From contig OZ245729.1 in assembly GCA_965227215.1 (NCBI GenBank), positions 3,224,001 to 3,288,000 on the forward strand: a stretch of 64,000 nt of DNA, read 5' to 3'. Both the position numbers and the translations under genes were made by a program. The first letter of the stretch is position 1. Each line of letters starts with the position of its first letter. The notes beneath the pieces were generated by a model. It made no database searches, was not told the DNA's origin, and saw only the letters and a list, made by a program, of their open reading frames with translations. The stretch is from Gracilimonas sp965227215 (GTDB lineage: Bacteria; Bacteroidota; Rhodothermia; Balneolales; Balneolaceae). Below, piece after piece: positions 25,419-33,823 of the stretch.

Positions 25419-25667
25419 TTAAGATTTATCAATATGTATTTCAGATCTATGATCCCGAAGAATTCTTAGCAAAATATGTTGAGCAAGTTCTTTTGGCGAG
25501 TCCATCATTTTTGATGGAAAATCTGACCAAATTTTATTTCTTAGCCAAGAAGGAAATTGTTGAGTTTGACCATCCCAACCTTCTGTGAGCCATCGAGCAG
25601 CGAGTTTTTCACTTGGCTTCATGAACTGCTGATAATTTGAAAGAATATATTTTGTTTTTGGCTTCAT
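25419..25667 (-). CDS. hypothetical small protein (cassette A, first in array)
   Basis: 82 residues, basic and soluble: MKPKTKYILSNYQQFMKPSE then ARWLTEGWDGQTQQFPSWLRN and a helix ELAQHILLRILRDHR. No recognised family. Being first in the minus-strand order it would be the most recently inserted cassette if the array once had an integrase upstream. The ATG lies 15 bases below the GTTATGC core at 25682-25688. Confidence 0.68.
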   Translation of the reverse strand: MKPKTKYILSNYQQFMKPSEKLAARWLTEGWDGQTQQFPSWLRNKIWSDFPSKMMDSPKELAQHILLRILRDHRSEIHIDKS

Positions 25668-25681
25668 TCTTTAAAAAAGCT

Positions 25682-25688
25682 GCATAAC
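25682..25688 (-). other. lone core recombination site at the array's upstream edge
   Basis: GTTATGC on the minus strand, the same core as the 3' ends of the attC sites, but with no attC arms upstream. It is either what is left of attI or a truncated attC. The 289 bases beyond (25689-25977) hold no gene; they contain the 13-bp direct repeat ACTTCAGATAAAA at 25721-25733 and 25806-25818 and no integrase fragment I can see. Confidence 0.55.
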
Positions 25689-25977
25689 ATATTATTATTC
25701 GAACAAGCTATATTTATCATACTTCAGATAAAAACTAAAAAAAAGCCTATCTGAGGGTCTCAATAGCTTACTTTAGATTTTATCCGACGAAGAGTACGGA
25801 TAATCACTTCAGATAAAATTCCTTTTGTTTGTAAGGAATTGCTCGCTCATCGCTCTAACAATATAAAACATGCAACTATTAATTCAACGGTAGTTATGGG
25901 TAAATCAAAAAACCGGTTTGGCTTTATAAATCGTCCATCGAAAATCGGTCGTTCGATCACTCGCAAATCAGCCTCGG

Positions 25978-26069
25978 TCATCCCGCGGCGTATGCTCGGG
26001 ATCTTGTTGTATGAAAGGGGCAAGTAAACCGGAATCAGGCAAAGAGATTCCTGCTTTCGCAGGAATGAC
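25978..26069. repeat. palindromic intergenic repeat, copy 1
   Basis: Starts TCATCCCGCGGCG and ends GATTCCTGC...GCAGGAATGAC, whose ends form a stem (ATTCCTGC/GCAGGAAT). Related copies lie at 26449-26538 and 42473-42563. In-frame reading gives IPAFAGMT, a familiar false peptide from such repeats. Confidence 0.8.
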
Positions 26070-26136
26070 AAAAAGAGGGGCAGGAATGACAACTATAAGG
26101 GCGGGTATAACAACTAGTAATTACATTATAGAAAAC

Positions 26137-26445
26137 ATGAAAGAGGGATATGTTTACATACTAACCAACAGAAAACGAACAGTACTATATACCGGGGTTA
26201 CCAGTGATTTAGTCAATCGGGTACTTCAACACAAAAGGGGAGATGGTTCGGAGTTTACTAAAAAATACGAAGCAAAAAATCTTGTTTACTACGAATCACA
26301 TCAGACTATGTATCAGGCAATCACCAGGGAAAAGCAGATTAAGAAGTGGAAAAGGGAGTGGAAGTTAAACCTGATTCGGTCTAAGAATCCGGAGATGAAG
26401 GATCTGTGGAATGAGATTCTTTCAGGGGGCAGGTTCCATTTTTAG
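26137..26445 (+). CDS. GIY-YIG nuclease domain protein
   Basis: 102 residues from the ATG at 26137 (MKEGYVYILTNRKRTVLYTG). It is a stand-alone GIY-YIG fold of the UvrC/YhbQ type: GYVYILT for the first motif, LYTGVTSDLVNRVLQHKRG for the second with its Arg and His, and a late KKWKREWKLNLI. A longer frame upstream reads through a palindromic repeat and is not gene. The domain cuts or nicks DNA in relatives. It sits between two copies of the same repeat, next to the cassette array, so it may be a small mobile unit. Confidence 0.88.
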   Translation: MKEGYVYILTNRKRTVLYTGVTSDLVNRVLQHKRGDGSEFTKKYEAKNLVYYESHQTMYQAITREKQIKKWKREWKLNLIRSKNPEMKDLWNEILSGGRFHF

Positions 26446-26448
26446 AAG

Positions 26449-26538
26449 TCATCCCACGGCGCAGGCCCGGGATCTGGTAGTATGAAAGGGTAAGTGAGTT
26501 GGAATTAACAACCAGATTCCTGCCTCCGCAGGAATGAC
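26449..26538. repeat. palindromic intergenic repeat, copy 2
   Basis: Begins TCATCCCACGGCGCAGGCCC four bases after the GIY-YIG stop and ends with the ATTCCTGC/GCAGGAAT stem and GAC. Same orientation as copy 1, so the nuclease gene is flanked by direct copies. Confidence 0.8.
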
Positions 26539-26560
26539 GAGATATGTGATTGTTCCGAAC

Positions 26561-26592
26561 AAAAAAGGGACGAGCAAGCCCGTCCCTTTTTA
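26561..26592 (-). terminator. Rho-independent terminator after ABC permease
   Basis: AAAAAAGGGACG pairs with CGTCCCTTTTT, loop about eight bases, T-rich on both sides. It serves the ABC operon on the minus strand and may also stop transcription from the GIY-YIG side. Confidence 0.8.
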
Positions 26593-26617
26593 ATTAGAAT
26601 GATATCAAGCAGATTGT

Positions 26618-27916
26618 TTAACTCTGTTTTATCCATTTGCCCAGCTCTTTGAAGGATGGTTTCTTGCCATACATCAAAATACCAACGCGGTAGATCTTAG
26701 CCGCCAGCCACATGATGCCCAGGAAGGTCAGAACCATCAGCAAAATAGACACGATAATCTGCCACAGCGGAACCTGTGAGGCGGCAATCCGGGTAATCAT
26801 ATTAATGGGAGCGGTGAGTGGAAACAGGGATACAAACAGGGAAAGTCCGGAGTCCGGGGCTTCCATTACCTTGGTGTTCAGGAAGTATCCGACAAAAATC
26901 GGGAGTCCGACCGGCAGCATGAACTGCTGGGAATCCTGCTCGGTTTCAACGGCAGCACCGATTGCAGCAAAAACGGCGCTGTAGATCATAAATCCGAGGA
27001 AAAAGAAGATCAGGAAGTTCACGAATACCATCGGGTCTACCACCATTTGCTCCAGAGAGGATGGATCGAACGAGGAGGCGGCTGCCTGGGCCGCTTCATC
27101 AGGAATATTGCTCATCTGGGCTTCCATTATCATCCCGGCAACGGGAGCAGCAGCGATGGAAAGACCAATATAGAATACAATCCAGATGCTAAACTGGGTA
27201 AGGGCCATAGCCAGCACACCAAACAGTTTTCCAAACATCAACTCGATGGGTTTTACGGACGAAGCAATTACTTCCAGCACGCGGTTGGTTTTCTCCTCAA
27301 TCACGCTGCGCATAAGCAGGGAACCGTAGATAAAAATCCCCATAAAGATCATCAGTCCCAGGATAAAACCCAGGGCCGAAGCAAAGAGGGTGTTGTCTTC
27401 CGATTCTCCTTCTTCCGTCAGCTTGACGGCTTCCAGTCCGGTGCGGGTCTCAAAAATTTCCCGGATGTTATCCGATACATTTTCTCGGGAGAGTTTCTCT
27501 TCCCGTACCGCATCCCGCAAATCGGATCGAACGGCGGATATAAAGCTCAAACCACCGCTTCCTCCATAAATGAGGGTGGGACTTTGGGATTCCGTGATCA
27601 CCTCATTTTCCAAAATGATAAATCCATCCAGGTCTCCGTCCAGTACATCAGCACGGAGACTGTCTTGCGGGATGTCACTCACATCAAAATAGCGGGTTTC
27701 GTTTATATCCATCAATCGCTCTACCAGCACATTGGTATTGTCCAGTATCCCGATTCTTTTTTCTACTTCCGACTCCGAAATGCTGATGTACACCACGATC
27801 CCGATAAACGCAACCAGTGCAAGAGGGGTCAGCGCCGTAGCTATGATGAAAGATTTACTTTTTACGCGGGTGAGATATTCCCTTTTCAGTACTAACCAAA
27901 TTTTGTGCAGACTCAT
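26618..27916 (-). CDS. ABC-2 type (NatB-like) exporter permease
   Basis: 432-residue permease: one helix near the start (about 20-42), a large extracytoplasmic region (about 45-180), and five to six helices in the second half (from ALGFILGLMIFMGIFIYGS at about 180). The segment RSVIEEKTNRVLEVIASSVKP is the typical ABC-2 coupling region. With the ATPase encoded two bases upstream it forms a Nat-type exporter for Na+ or small toxic compounds. Substrate is not evident. Confidence 0.9.
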   Translation of the reverse strand: MSLHKIWLVLKREYLTRVKSKSFIIATALTPLALVAFIGIVVYISISESEVEKRIGILDNTNVLVERLMDINETRYFDVSDIPQDSLRADVLDGDLDGFIILENEVITESQSPTLIYGGSGGLSFISAVRSDLRDAVREEKLSRENVSDNIREIFETRTGLEAVKLTEEGESEDNTLFASALGFILGLMIFMGIFIYGSLLMRSVIEEKTNRVLEVIASSVKPIELMFGKLFGVLAMALTQFSIWIVFYIGLSIAAAPVAGMIMEAQMSNIPDEAAQAAASSFDPSSLEQMVVDPMVFVNFLIFFFLGFMIYSAVFAAIGAAVETEQDSQQFMLPVGLPIFVGYFLNTKVMEAPDSGLSLFVSLFPLTAPINMITRIAASQVPLWQIIVSILLMVLTFLGIMWLAAKIYRVGILMYGKKPSFKELGKWIKQS

Positions 27917-27918
27917 AA

Positions 27919-28839
27919 TTATACCAGCTCCCCTTTTTTGATGTTGTCTTCCCCAACGGTGGAGATAAAAATTTCTGTTAATGACGGTTCGATACGTTCG
28001 AACTTATGAATTTCAGCATGCTCCATGGCAACCTTCAGGATGTCCTGCATATTCTGCCCGTCCAGCACGCGGATTTCCGCGAAGTTGGTGGAGCGGTTAT
28101 TGATGCGGACATTATCCAGCGTATCCAGAAAAGAGCTGTCTCCTTCAAACTCCAGGTTAATGGTGTTTTCCCCGAACGATGATTTGATTTCCCGAAGCTT
28201 ACCGGTCAGCACAGCTTCTCCCTGATTAAACAGGCAAATGTCATCGCACATTTGTTCTACCTGTTCCATGCGGTGAGTGGAAAACAATATGGTTTTTCCT
28301 TTCTCGCGGAGCTCAATAATAATTTCTTTCAAAGTTTCGCTGTTGATGGGATCAAGTCCGCTAAACGGTTCATCAAAAATATAGATATCCGGATCGTGAG
28401 CAATGGTAGCAATGAACTGTATCTTCTGGGACATTCCTTTAGAGAGTTCACTAATCTCTTTCTTCTTCCAGTCGGAAGCGTCGAAACGATCCAGCCAGTA
28501 ATTGATGGCTTTCTTGGCATCGGTGGAGTTCATGCCTTTCAGCTGGGTAAGATACATCAGCTGATCCAGCACCTTCATCTTTTTGTAGAGCCCTCGCTCC
28601 TCCGGCATGTACCCGATTACCTTTTGGGTTTCCGGGCTAGCAACCTGACCGTTAATAGTTACGCTTCCGCTGTCGGGAGAGAGGATGTAATTAATCATCC
28701 GGATGGTCGTGGTTTTGCCGGCACCGTTAGGCCCCAATAACCCGAAAATGCGTCCTTTTTGTACCTCAAAACTAACGTCGTTTACCGCTTTGGTTTTACC
28801 AAAAGCTTTATAGACGTTGTTAACTTCAATTACTGCCAT
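27919..28839 (-). CDS. ABC transporter ATP-binding protein (NatA-like)
   Basis: 306-residue ATPase: Walker A GPNGAGKT at 36-43, signature ELSKGMSQK (about 130), Walker B IYIFDEPFSGLDP (about 153), and a switch His in FSTHRMEQ. The C-terminal DUF4162-like extension ends near the stop. It is the first gene of a two-gene operon with the permease. Confidence 0.94.
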   Translation of the reverse strand: MAVIEVNNVYKAFGKTKAVNDVSFEVQKGRIFGLLGPNGAGKTTTIRMINYILSPDSGSVTINGQVASPETQKVIGYMPEERGLYKKMKVLDQLMYLTQLKGMNSTDAKKAINYWLDRFDASDWKKKEISELSKGMSQKIQFIATIAHDPDIYIFDEPFSGLDPINSETLKEIIIELREKGKTILFSTHRMEQVEQMCDDICLFNQGEAVLTGKLREIKSSFGENTINLEFEGDSSFLDTLDNVRINNRSTNFAEIRVLDGQNMQDILKVAMEHAEIHKFERIEPSLTEIFISTVGEDNIKKGELV

Positions 28840-29002
28840 AATCGTGTATTAAATTCAAATTGATTGATGTGACGGGAGAGCTTAAGAAAAGCAAAGGTAA
28901 CTTGAAAGAAAGCCCCTGTATATTTTGGAAGATGCCCAAAGATTTCTTATTTCCCATTATAGAAAATGGTAACGAATTGTAAGGACACAGGTTTCAAATC
29001 AG

Positions 29003-30442
29003 ATGCGGATTATTCACTTGAGTGCGGAATGTTATCCTGCAGCCAAAGCCGGAGGACTGGCGGATGTTGTTGGCTCTCTTCCCAAGTACCTGAACAAGCT
29101 GGGACATCATTGTGAGGTGGTGATTCCAAAGTATCACAACCAATGGATAGGTTCTCAGGAATACGAAACGGTTTTTGAAGGAACCTTTTCCATGGCTGCT
29201 GATCAGGTACGTTTCGCAGTGCAGAAAATGACAGAGGATAAACTGGGCTTTCCTTTTTATGTGATTGATATTCCCGGCAGATTTGACCGGCCGGGAATCT
29301 ATATCGATCCCTGGTCAGGCCATGGATACTGGGATGAGCTGGAGCGATTTGTGAGTTTCCAGATTGCTGCTCTGGAATGGATGAAAGTACGGGGTGAAAA
29401 GCCGGACGTTGTGCATTGCCATGATCATCATACGGGGCTGGTTCCCTTCATGCTTTCACAGTGCAACCGCTATCGGGACATGGCGGGGATTCCAACGGTA
29501 CTCACGGTTCACAATGCGGAATATCATGGCGCACATGCGCTGGATAATTTTAAGTTATTACCCGCTTTCAATATTGATAATCTTGGCTTGTTAGATTGGG
29601 ATGGTAAGTTAAACTCGCTGGCAGCCGGTTTGAAATGTGCCTGGCAGATTACCACGGTTTCCAAAAATTATATGAGTGAGCTGGCTGAAGAAAGCAGCGG
29701 ACTGGAATCGTTGTTTCAGCAGGAGCGAAAGAAATCGACCGGAATTGTAAATGGAATTGACACCGAAGTATGGGACCCGAATACCGATGAATTGATAGAG
29801 TACAACTTCAGCTACCGAAACAGAAAGAAGGGAAAGGCTGAGAACAAGAAATACTTGTGCCGGGAATTTGGGTTGAACCCGGAATTACCGACCATTTCAT
29901 TTATTGGCAGGCTGGTTCGGGAGAAGGGGGCAGATTTACTTCCCGATTTATTTAAGCGGGTGATGTATTCAGATGTGGAAGTCAATTTTATATTGCTGGG
30001 AACAGGTGATCCTCAGCTGCATCAGATTTTTGCGAGCATGGCCGGCGATCACGTTGGCTATTTTGATGCCACCCTGGAATACAACGAGAAACTGGCGCAC
30101 CAAATTTATGCCGGCTCCGATTTTATCTTGATGCCGTCGCGGGTAGAACCGTGCGGGTTAAATCAAATGTTTGCTATGCGTTATGGAACGGTTCCCATTG
30201 TGCGTTCCGTTGGAGGTTTGAAAGATACGGTTGTGGATATCTCCGAGAAGGAAGGCTATGGCATCACCTTTGAGGACTTCAGCCTGGAAGCGGCATCAGA
30301 TGCCATCAGCAGAGCCGTGGATTTGTATGTTGATCCTTCTCACCATTCGGAGGTACTGAGCCGGATTATGAAGCTGGATTTTTCGTGGAAGCGTTCGGCT
30401 CAGGAGTATATAAAAATGTACAAAGCGTTAACTACTAAATAG
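29003..30442 (+). CDS. glgA: glycogen synthase (ADP-glucose type)
   Basis: 479-residue GT5 enzyme that adds glucose from ADP-glucose to growing alpha-1,4-glucan. The N-terminal KxGGL motif is Lys15-AGGL19; HCHDHHTGLVP lies near 138; the C-terminal domain has FIGRLVREKGADLL (about 300) and the acceptor/ADP-binding RVEPCGLNQMFAMRYG (about 382). glgC follows six bases after the stop, so substrate supply and polymerisation are encoded together. Confidence 0.96.
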   Translation: MRIIHLSAECYPAAKAGGLADVVGSLPKYLNKLGHHCEVVIPKYHNQWIGSQEYETVFEGTFSMAADQVRFAVQKMTEDKLGFPFYVIDIPGRFDRPGIYIDPWSGHGYWDELERFVSFQIAALEWMKVRGEKPDVVHCHDHHTGLVPFMLSQCNRYRDMAGIPTVLTVHNAEYHGAHALDNFKLLPAFNIDNLGLLDWDGKLNSLAAGLKCAWQITTVSKNYMSELAEESSGLESLFQQERKKSTGIVNGIDTEVWDPNTDELIEYNFSYRNRKKGKAENKKYLCREFGLNPELPTISFIGRLVREKGADLLPDLFKRVMYSDVEVNFILLGTGDPQLHQIFASMAGDHVGYFDATLEYNEKLAHQIYAGSDFILMPSRVEPCGLNQMFAMRYGTVPIVRSVGGLKDTVVDISEKEGYGITFEDFSLEAASDAISRAVDLYVDPSHHSEVLSRIMKLDFSWKRSAQEYIKMYKALTTK

Positions 30443-30448
30443 GTCTAT

Positions 30449-31723
30449 ATGAAAAGGTCATCAGTTATAGCAGTTATTTTAGGCGGAGGCCGGGGAACCC
30501 GTTTATTTCCTTTAACCGATCAGCGGTCCAAACCTGCCGTACCTGTAGGCGGTAAATATCGGTTGGTTGATATACCTATTTCAAACTGTTTGAATTCGAA
30601 TATCCGCAGAATTTATGTGTTGACACAGTTCAATTCTGCATCACTGAACCGCCATATCAAAAACACCTATAACTTCGATGTTTTCAGCAGTGGTTTTGTA
30701 GATATCCTGGCCGCCGAGCAAACACCGGACAGTACCGACTGGTTTCAGGGTACCGCGGATGCTGTTCGTCAGTCCGTGCATCACATGGAAAACCACGATC
30801 ACGATCATGTGTTGATTCTTTCGGGCGATCAGCTGTACCAGATGGATTATGGGAAAATGCTGCAGCGTCATAAGGAGAAAGACGCCGACCTGACCGTTGC
30901 TACCATTCCGGTTAATGCGAGCGATGCCACCGGTTTCGGAATTATGAAAACCAATGCAGATGGGGTGATCGAAGATTTTGTCGAAAAACCATCTGCTGAT
31001 GAATTGGACAAGTGGAAGTCGGAAGTACCGGAGCCGTACAAAGAACAAGGCAAAGATTATCTGGCTTCGATGGGGATCTATATTTTCAATCGCGATATGC
31101 TAAAAAAGCTGTTTGATGACAATCCGGATGCTACCGATTTCGGTAAGGAGCTTATCCCAAAATGCGTGGAAGGCGGGAAGAAGGTAGTCAGCTACGAATT
31201 TGGCGGTTACTGGACAGATATCGGAACTATACAATCTTTCTTTGAGGCAAATTTAGCCCTCGCTGATACAGTGCCTGATTTTAACTTGTACGATAACGAC
31301 AACTTCATTTATACCCGTGCCCGCTTACTTCCGGCCTCAAAACTGATGGGCACAACACTCGAGCATGCACTGATGGCAGAGGGGTGTATTATCGAGGCCA
31401 GCCGCATTGTTCGTTCGGTAGTCGGAATTCGATCGCGTATCGGAAAAGGGAGTACGGTGGAGTATTCCATTATTATGGGTAACGACTATTTCCAGGATCG
31501 GGAAGTGATTGAAAATGCCGGGCCGGAACAGCCGCCCATGGGAATCGGGCGAAGGTGCTACATCAGCAACTGTATTATCGATAAAAATGTGTGTATCGGA
31601 AATGATGTACGGATTGTGGGCGGAAGCCACCTCGAGGACGGCGACCATGAATACCACTACGTCCGTGATGGCATTGTAATTGTGAAGAAGAATACCGTAA
31701 TCCCGGACGGAACTATTATCTGA
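30449..31723 (+). CDS. glgC: glucose-1-phosphate adenylyltransferase
   Basis: 424-residue enzyme making ADP-glucose from glucose-1-phosphate and ATP, the first step of glycogen synthesis. Nucleotide-binding VILGGGRGTRLFPLT at 9-23, KPAVPVGGKYRLVDIPISN next, VLILSGDQLYQMDY (about 117), FVEKP (about 172), then a left-handed beta-helix in the last 130 residues. Directly follows glgA; no branching enzyme gene is in the window. Confidence 0.96.
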   Translation: MKRSSVIAVILGGGRGTRLFPLTDQRSKPAVPVGGKYRLVDIPISNCLNSNIRRIYVLTQFNSASLNRHIKNTYNFDVFSSGFVDILAAEQTPDSTDWFQGTADAVRQSVHHMENHDHDHVLILSGDQLYQMDYGKMLQRHKEKDADLTVATIPVNASDATGFGIMKTNADGVIEDFVEKPSADELDKWKSEVPEPYKEQGKDYLASMGIYIFNRDMLKKLFDDNPDATDFGKELIPKCVEGGKKVVSYEFGGYWTDIGTIQSFFEANLALADTVPDFNLYDNDNFIYTRARLLPASKLMGTTLEHALMAEGCIIEASRIVRSVVGIRSRIGKGSTVEYSIIMGNDYFQDREVIENAGPEQPPMGIGRRCYISNCIIDKNVCIGNDVRIVGGSHLEDGDHEYHYVRDGIVIVKKNTVIPDGTII

Positions 31724-31732
31724 ACCGGGAAC

Positions 31733-32323
31733 TCAGTTGTTCAATAAATGCTCTATTCGATTAAGGATAGTCCCGTCTTCAAAATACTTGTATAAGTCTT
31801 CGCCGGGGCATACCGTTTGGTCAGAATGGTCTTTATGCGTGGCGATTGAATCAACCGGTACCTCATACTCCTGAGCTAGCCAGGCACTTAAATGAGCAAT
31901 CGCATCTATCTGCTCTGGTTTAATTTTCTGCACCTCATAATTACCCATTACGTTGATGAGGGCATGTCCCGTTGGGTCGTATTCTGTGTTTGTATCACCG
32001 GGATAATCCAGCGGACGTGCTTCATAGATATTACCATCCAGGTCGATGCAGAAATGGTAAGGAATATCCATCCAGTTTTTATCATTCTGGCTGAATTTCT
32101 GCAGATTGCGCATGTATTCCATCGGGTCTTTATCCTCACCAAACTCGACTCCACCATGGTGAATGGTGATATACTTGATTTCATGAGTTTCCACTTCTCC
32201 GGTTGGTGCTTCACCTCCCCATTGTTTTTTGGTAATGATTTCAGGTTTTTCAACTTGCATTACCTGCATGGTAAGCAAGGTTGTGAAAACAGTGAAGGCT
32301 GAGAATAAAGAGAAGAATTTCAT
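31733..32323 (-). CDS. exported N-acetylmuramoyl-L-alanine amidase (PGRP/amidase_2)
   Basis: 196 residues from the ATG at 32323: an N-terminal signal or anchor (KFFSLFSAFTVFTTLLTM) then an amidase_2/PGRP domain that cuts peptidoglycan between MurNAc and the stem peptide. Zinc ligands are visible in ITIHHGG (about 63), and THKDHSDQTVCPG (about 168) supplies the second His and Cys. A longer in-frame start at 32401 would fall inside the sucD terminator and is rejected. Convergent with glgC. Confidence 0.88.
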   Translation of the reverse strand: MKFFSLFSAFTVFTTLLTMQVMQVEKPEIITKKQWGGEAPTGEVETHEIKYITIHHGGVEFGEDKDPMEYMRNLQKFSQNDKNWMDIPYHFCIDLDGNIYEARPLDYPGDTNTEYDPTGHALINVMGNYEVQKIKPEQIDAIAHLSAWLAQEYEVPVDSIATHKDHSDQTVCPGEDLYKYFEDGTILNRIEHLLNN

Positions 32324-32403
32324 ATGCGCTAAATCAGGTTTTTGTTCTTTTGGATAAAGTATTGCCATTCCCCATGAATGGAAAGTGATATTCTGATACA
32401 AAA

Positions 32404-32433
32404 AAAGCCTCCACCCGGAAGGGAGGAGGCTTT
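32404..32433 (-). terminator. Rho-independent terminator after sucD
   Basis: On the minus strand AAAGCCTCC pairs with GGAGGCTTT, followed by a run of T. It lies 23 bases after the sucD stop. Confidence 0.82.
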
Positions 32434-32455
32434 AAACTCTACCTGAAAAAGCAGT

Positions 32456-33352
32456 TTATGCAGTTTCCAGCATTTTCTTAAGCGTAATGCCGATTTCAGC
32501 CGGGCTTTCAACAACGGTAATTCCCGCTTCAGCCAGGGCTTTCTTTTTCTCCTGCGCGGTTCCTTTGCCGCCGGAAATAATGGCACCGGCATGTCCCATT
32601 CGTCGTCCGGGAGGGGCTGTTGAACCTGCAATAAAGGCCACAACCGGCTTATCACAATTATCTTTAATCCATTCAGCTGCTTCTTCTTCAGCCGTACCGC
32701 CGATTTCACCGATCAGTACAATGGAATCGGTATCCGGGTCATCGTTCAGCATTTTAACAGCATCAAGGTGCGTGGTTCCAATAACCGGGTCACCACCGAT
32801 ACCGATAGCTGTACTTTGGCCGAGTCCTTCTTTGGTCAGCTGATCTACGGCTTCATATGTGAGCGTACCGGAACGGGAAATCAGTCCAACTTTACCCGGA
32901 GTAAAAATACTTCCCGGCATAATTCCGACTTTAGCCTCACCCGGAGTAATTACACCCGGACAGTTAGGGCCAATCAAAGTGGCACCATGACTGTTTACAA
33001 TTTGCTTGGCCACGATCATGTCTTTCACCGGGATGCCTTCCGTAATACAGATAATAACTTTAATTCCTGCAAAGGCAGCTTCGGTGATGGCATCGCCTGC
33101 GAAGGCAGGAGGCACAAAAATAACGGAAGTGTTGGCGTCCACTTCATCAACGGCTTCAGCTACAGTGTTAAAAACAGGTCGGTCTAAATGGGTCTGTCCG
33201 CCTTTTCCGGGAGTTACACCACCAACAACATTGGTGCCGTATTCAATCATTTGTCCGGCATGGAAGCTACCCTCGCTTCCGGTGAATCCCTGTACAATCA
33301 GGCGGGTATCATTTCCAACTAATACGCTCATTTTGTCTTTTTTGAGGTTCAA
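32456..33352 (-). CDS. sucD: succinate-CoA ligase alpha subunit
   Basis: 298-residue alpha subunit of succinyl-CoA synthetase (TCA cycle). CoA-binding Rossmann start (VLVGNDTRLIVQGFTGSEGSFH), IGPNCPGVITPGEAKVGIMP (about 135), and the phosphorylated His254 in RRMGHAGAIISGG. The beta subunit gene sucC is not adjacent, as is common in this group. Confidence 0.96.
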   Translation of the reverse strand: MNLKKDKMSVLVGNDTRLIVQGFTGSEGSFHAGQMIEYGTNVVGGVTPGKGGQTHLDRPVFNTVAEAVDEVDANTSVIFVPPAFAGDAITEAAFAGIKVIICITEGIPVKDMIVAKQIVNSHGATLIGPNCPGVITPGEAKVGIMPGSIFTPGKVGLISRSGTLTYEAVDQLTKEGLGQSTAIGIGGDPVIGTTHLDAVKMLNDDPDTDSIVLIGEIGGTAEEEAAEWIKDNCDKPVVAFIAGSTAPPGRRMGHAGAIISGGKGTAQEKKKALAEAGITVVESPAEIGITLKKMLETA

Positions 33353-33456
33353 ATTTGGGGTTGGGAATATAGCATCTCTGCCAGCGAATTGAAATGCTTA
33401 TTTGTTAAGTAAAGTTTCAGATTTGGTTGATGTCAGGTTGAAAGGTAAACAAAGTT

Positions 33457-33714
33457 CTACCATTCATTGATTTTTATAGTCAGTGTTTTAATAAATGGTT
33501 CACCAAAAATAAAACCTAATATTCCAAAGATAGCTGCAAAAATCAGAAAGGGTATTTCATCATACCATAGTACAATAGAATGGAAGCCCAAAGGCCATGC
33601 GATCACTTGTGCAATTAAAGCGCCAAGAAAAACTTAGATGATGGTATGTTTGATCCGCTCAATACAAGAAGGTGCCGGCCGGAGGTAGTCTTCGTCAATC
33701 TTAATATCGCTCAT
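33457..33714 (-). pseudogene. small two-helix membrane protein gene broken by an in-frame stop
   Basis: From an ATG at 33714 the minus strand would encode 85 residues (MSDIKIDEDYLRPAPS, two hydrophobic helices GALIAQVIAWPLGFHSIV and FLIFAAIFGILGFIFG, end KINEW), but codon 27 is TAA at 33634-33636. The downstream 58 codons stay open and read as good protein, so the break is recent or a sequence error. The rest of the 471-base gap 33353-33823 shows no gene. Confidence 0.55.
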
Positions 33715-33823
33715 ACAAAACAAATTCACGGATGCTAATATGAAACAAAATTTCCTGATTCTATGTTGAAAGTTTTAAGTGAGTTAAAGAAATAGAAAAT
33801 TTCAACTAAAAGATATCAAACAA

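Larger units (their letters stand above)
19567..25688 (-). mobile_element. integrase-less integron cassette array (CALIN), about 11 cassettes
   Basis: Eleven gene units, all on the minus strand, alternate with recombination sites. Ten sites are clear attC sites: on the minus strand each opens with (A/G)xxTAACAAGCG-type sequence and closes with AACGC(C/T)GGGTCGTTAx, and the two halves pair. The 5' arm carries one extra base (usually C, as in TTTCAAGCGG versus CCGCTTAAA). This is the extrahelical base that fixes attC polarity, and it places each attC at the 3' end of its gene, as in known integrons. Sites are 88-127 bp and several share nearly the same terminal loop, as in chromosomal integrons. 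The upstream edge is a lone GTTATGC core at 25682-25688. No integrase gene or recognisable attI is present. Cassette coding regions look AT-rich (35% G+C in a 60-base sample). Confidence 0.9.

Noticed and set aside
25839..26092. Short frames on both strands in the gap upstream of the GIY-YIG gene
   Set aside because: They read through the palindromic repeat and show no start signal or domain.
26011..26136. Longer reading frame giving the GIY-YIG gene 42 more residues
   Set aside because: It translates a palindromic repeat (IPAFAGMT and similar), a classic false extension; the ATG at 26137 fits the domain.
27047..27895. 282-residue plus-strand frame opposite the ABC permease
   Set aside because: Shadow of the permease gene; composition and lack of any domain or signal.
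32324..32401. Upstream start for the amidase gene
   Set aside because: It would lie in the sucD terminator region and place 26 residues before an obvious signal peptide.
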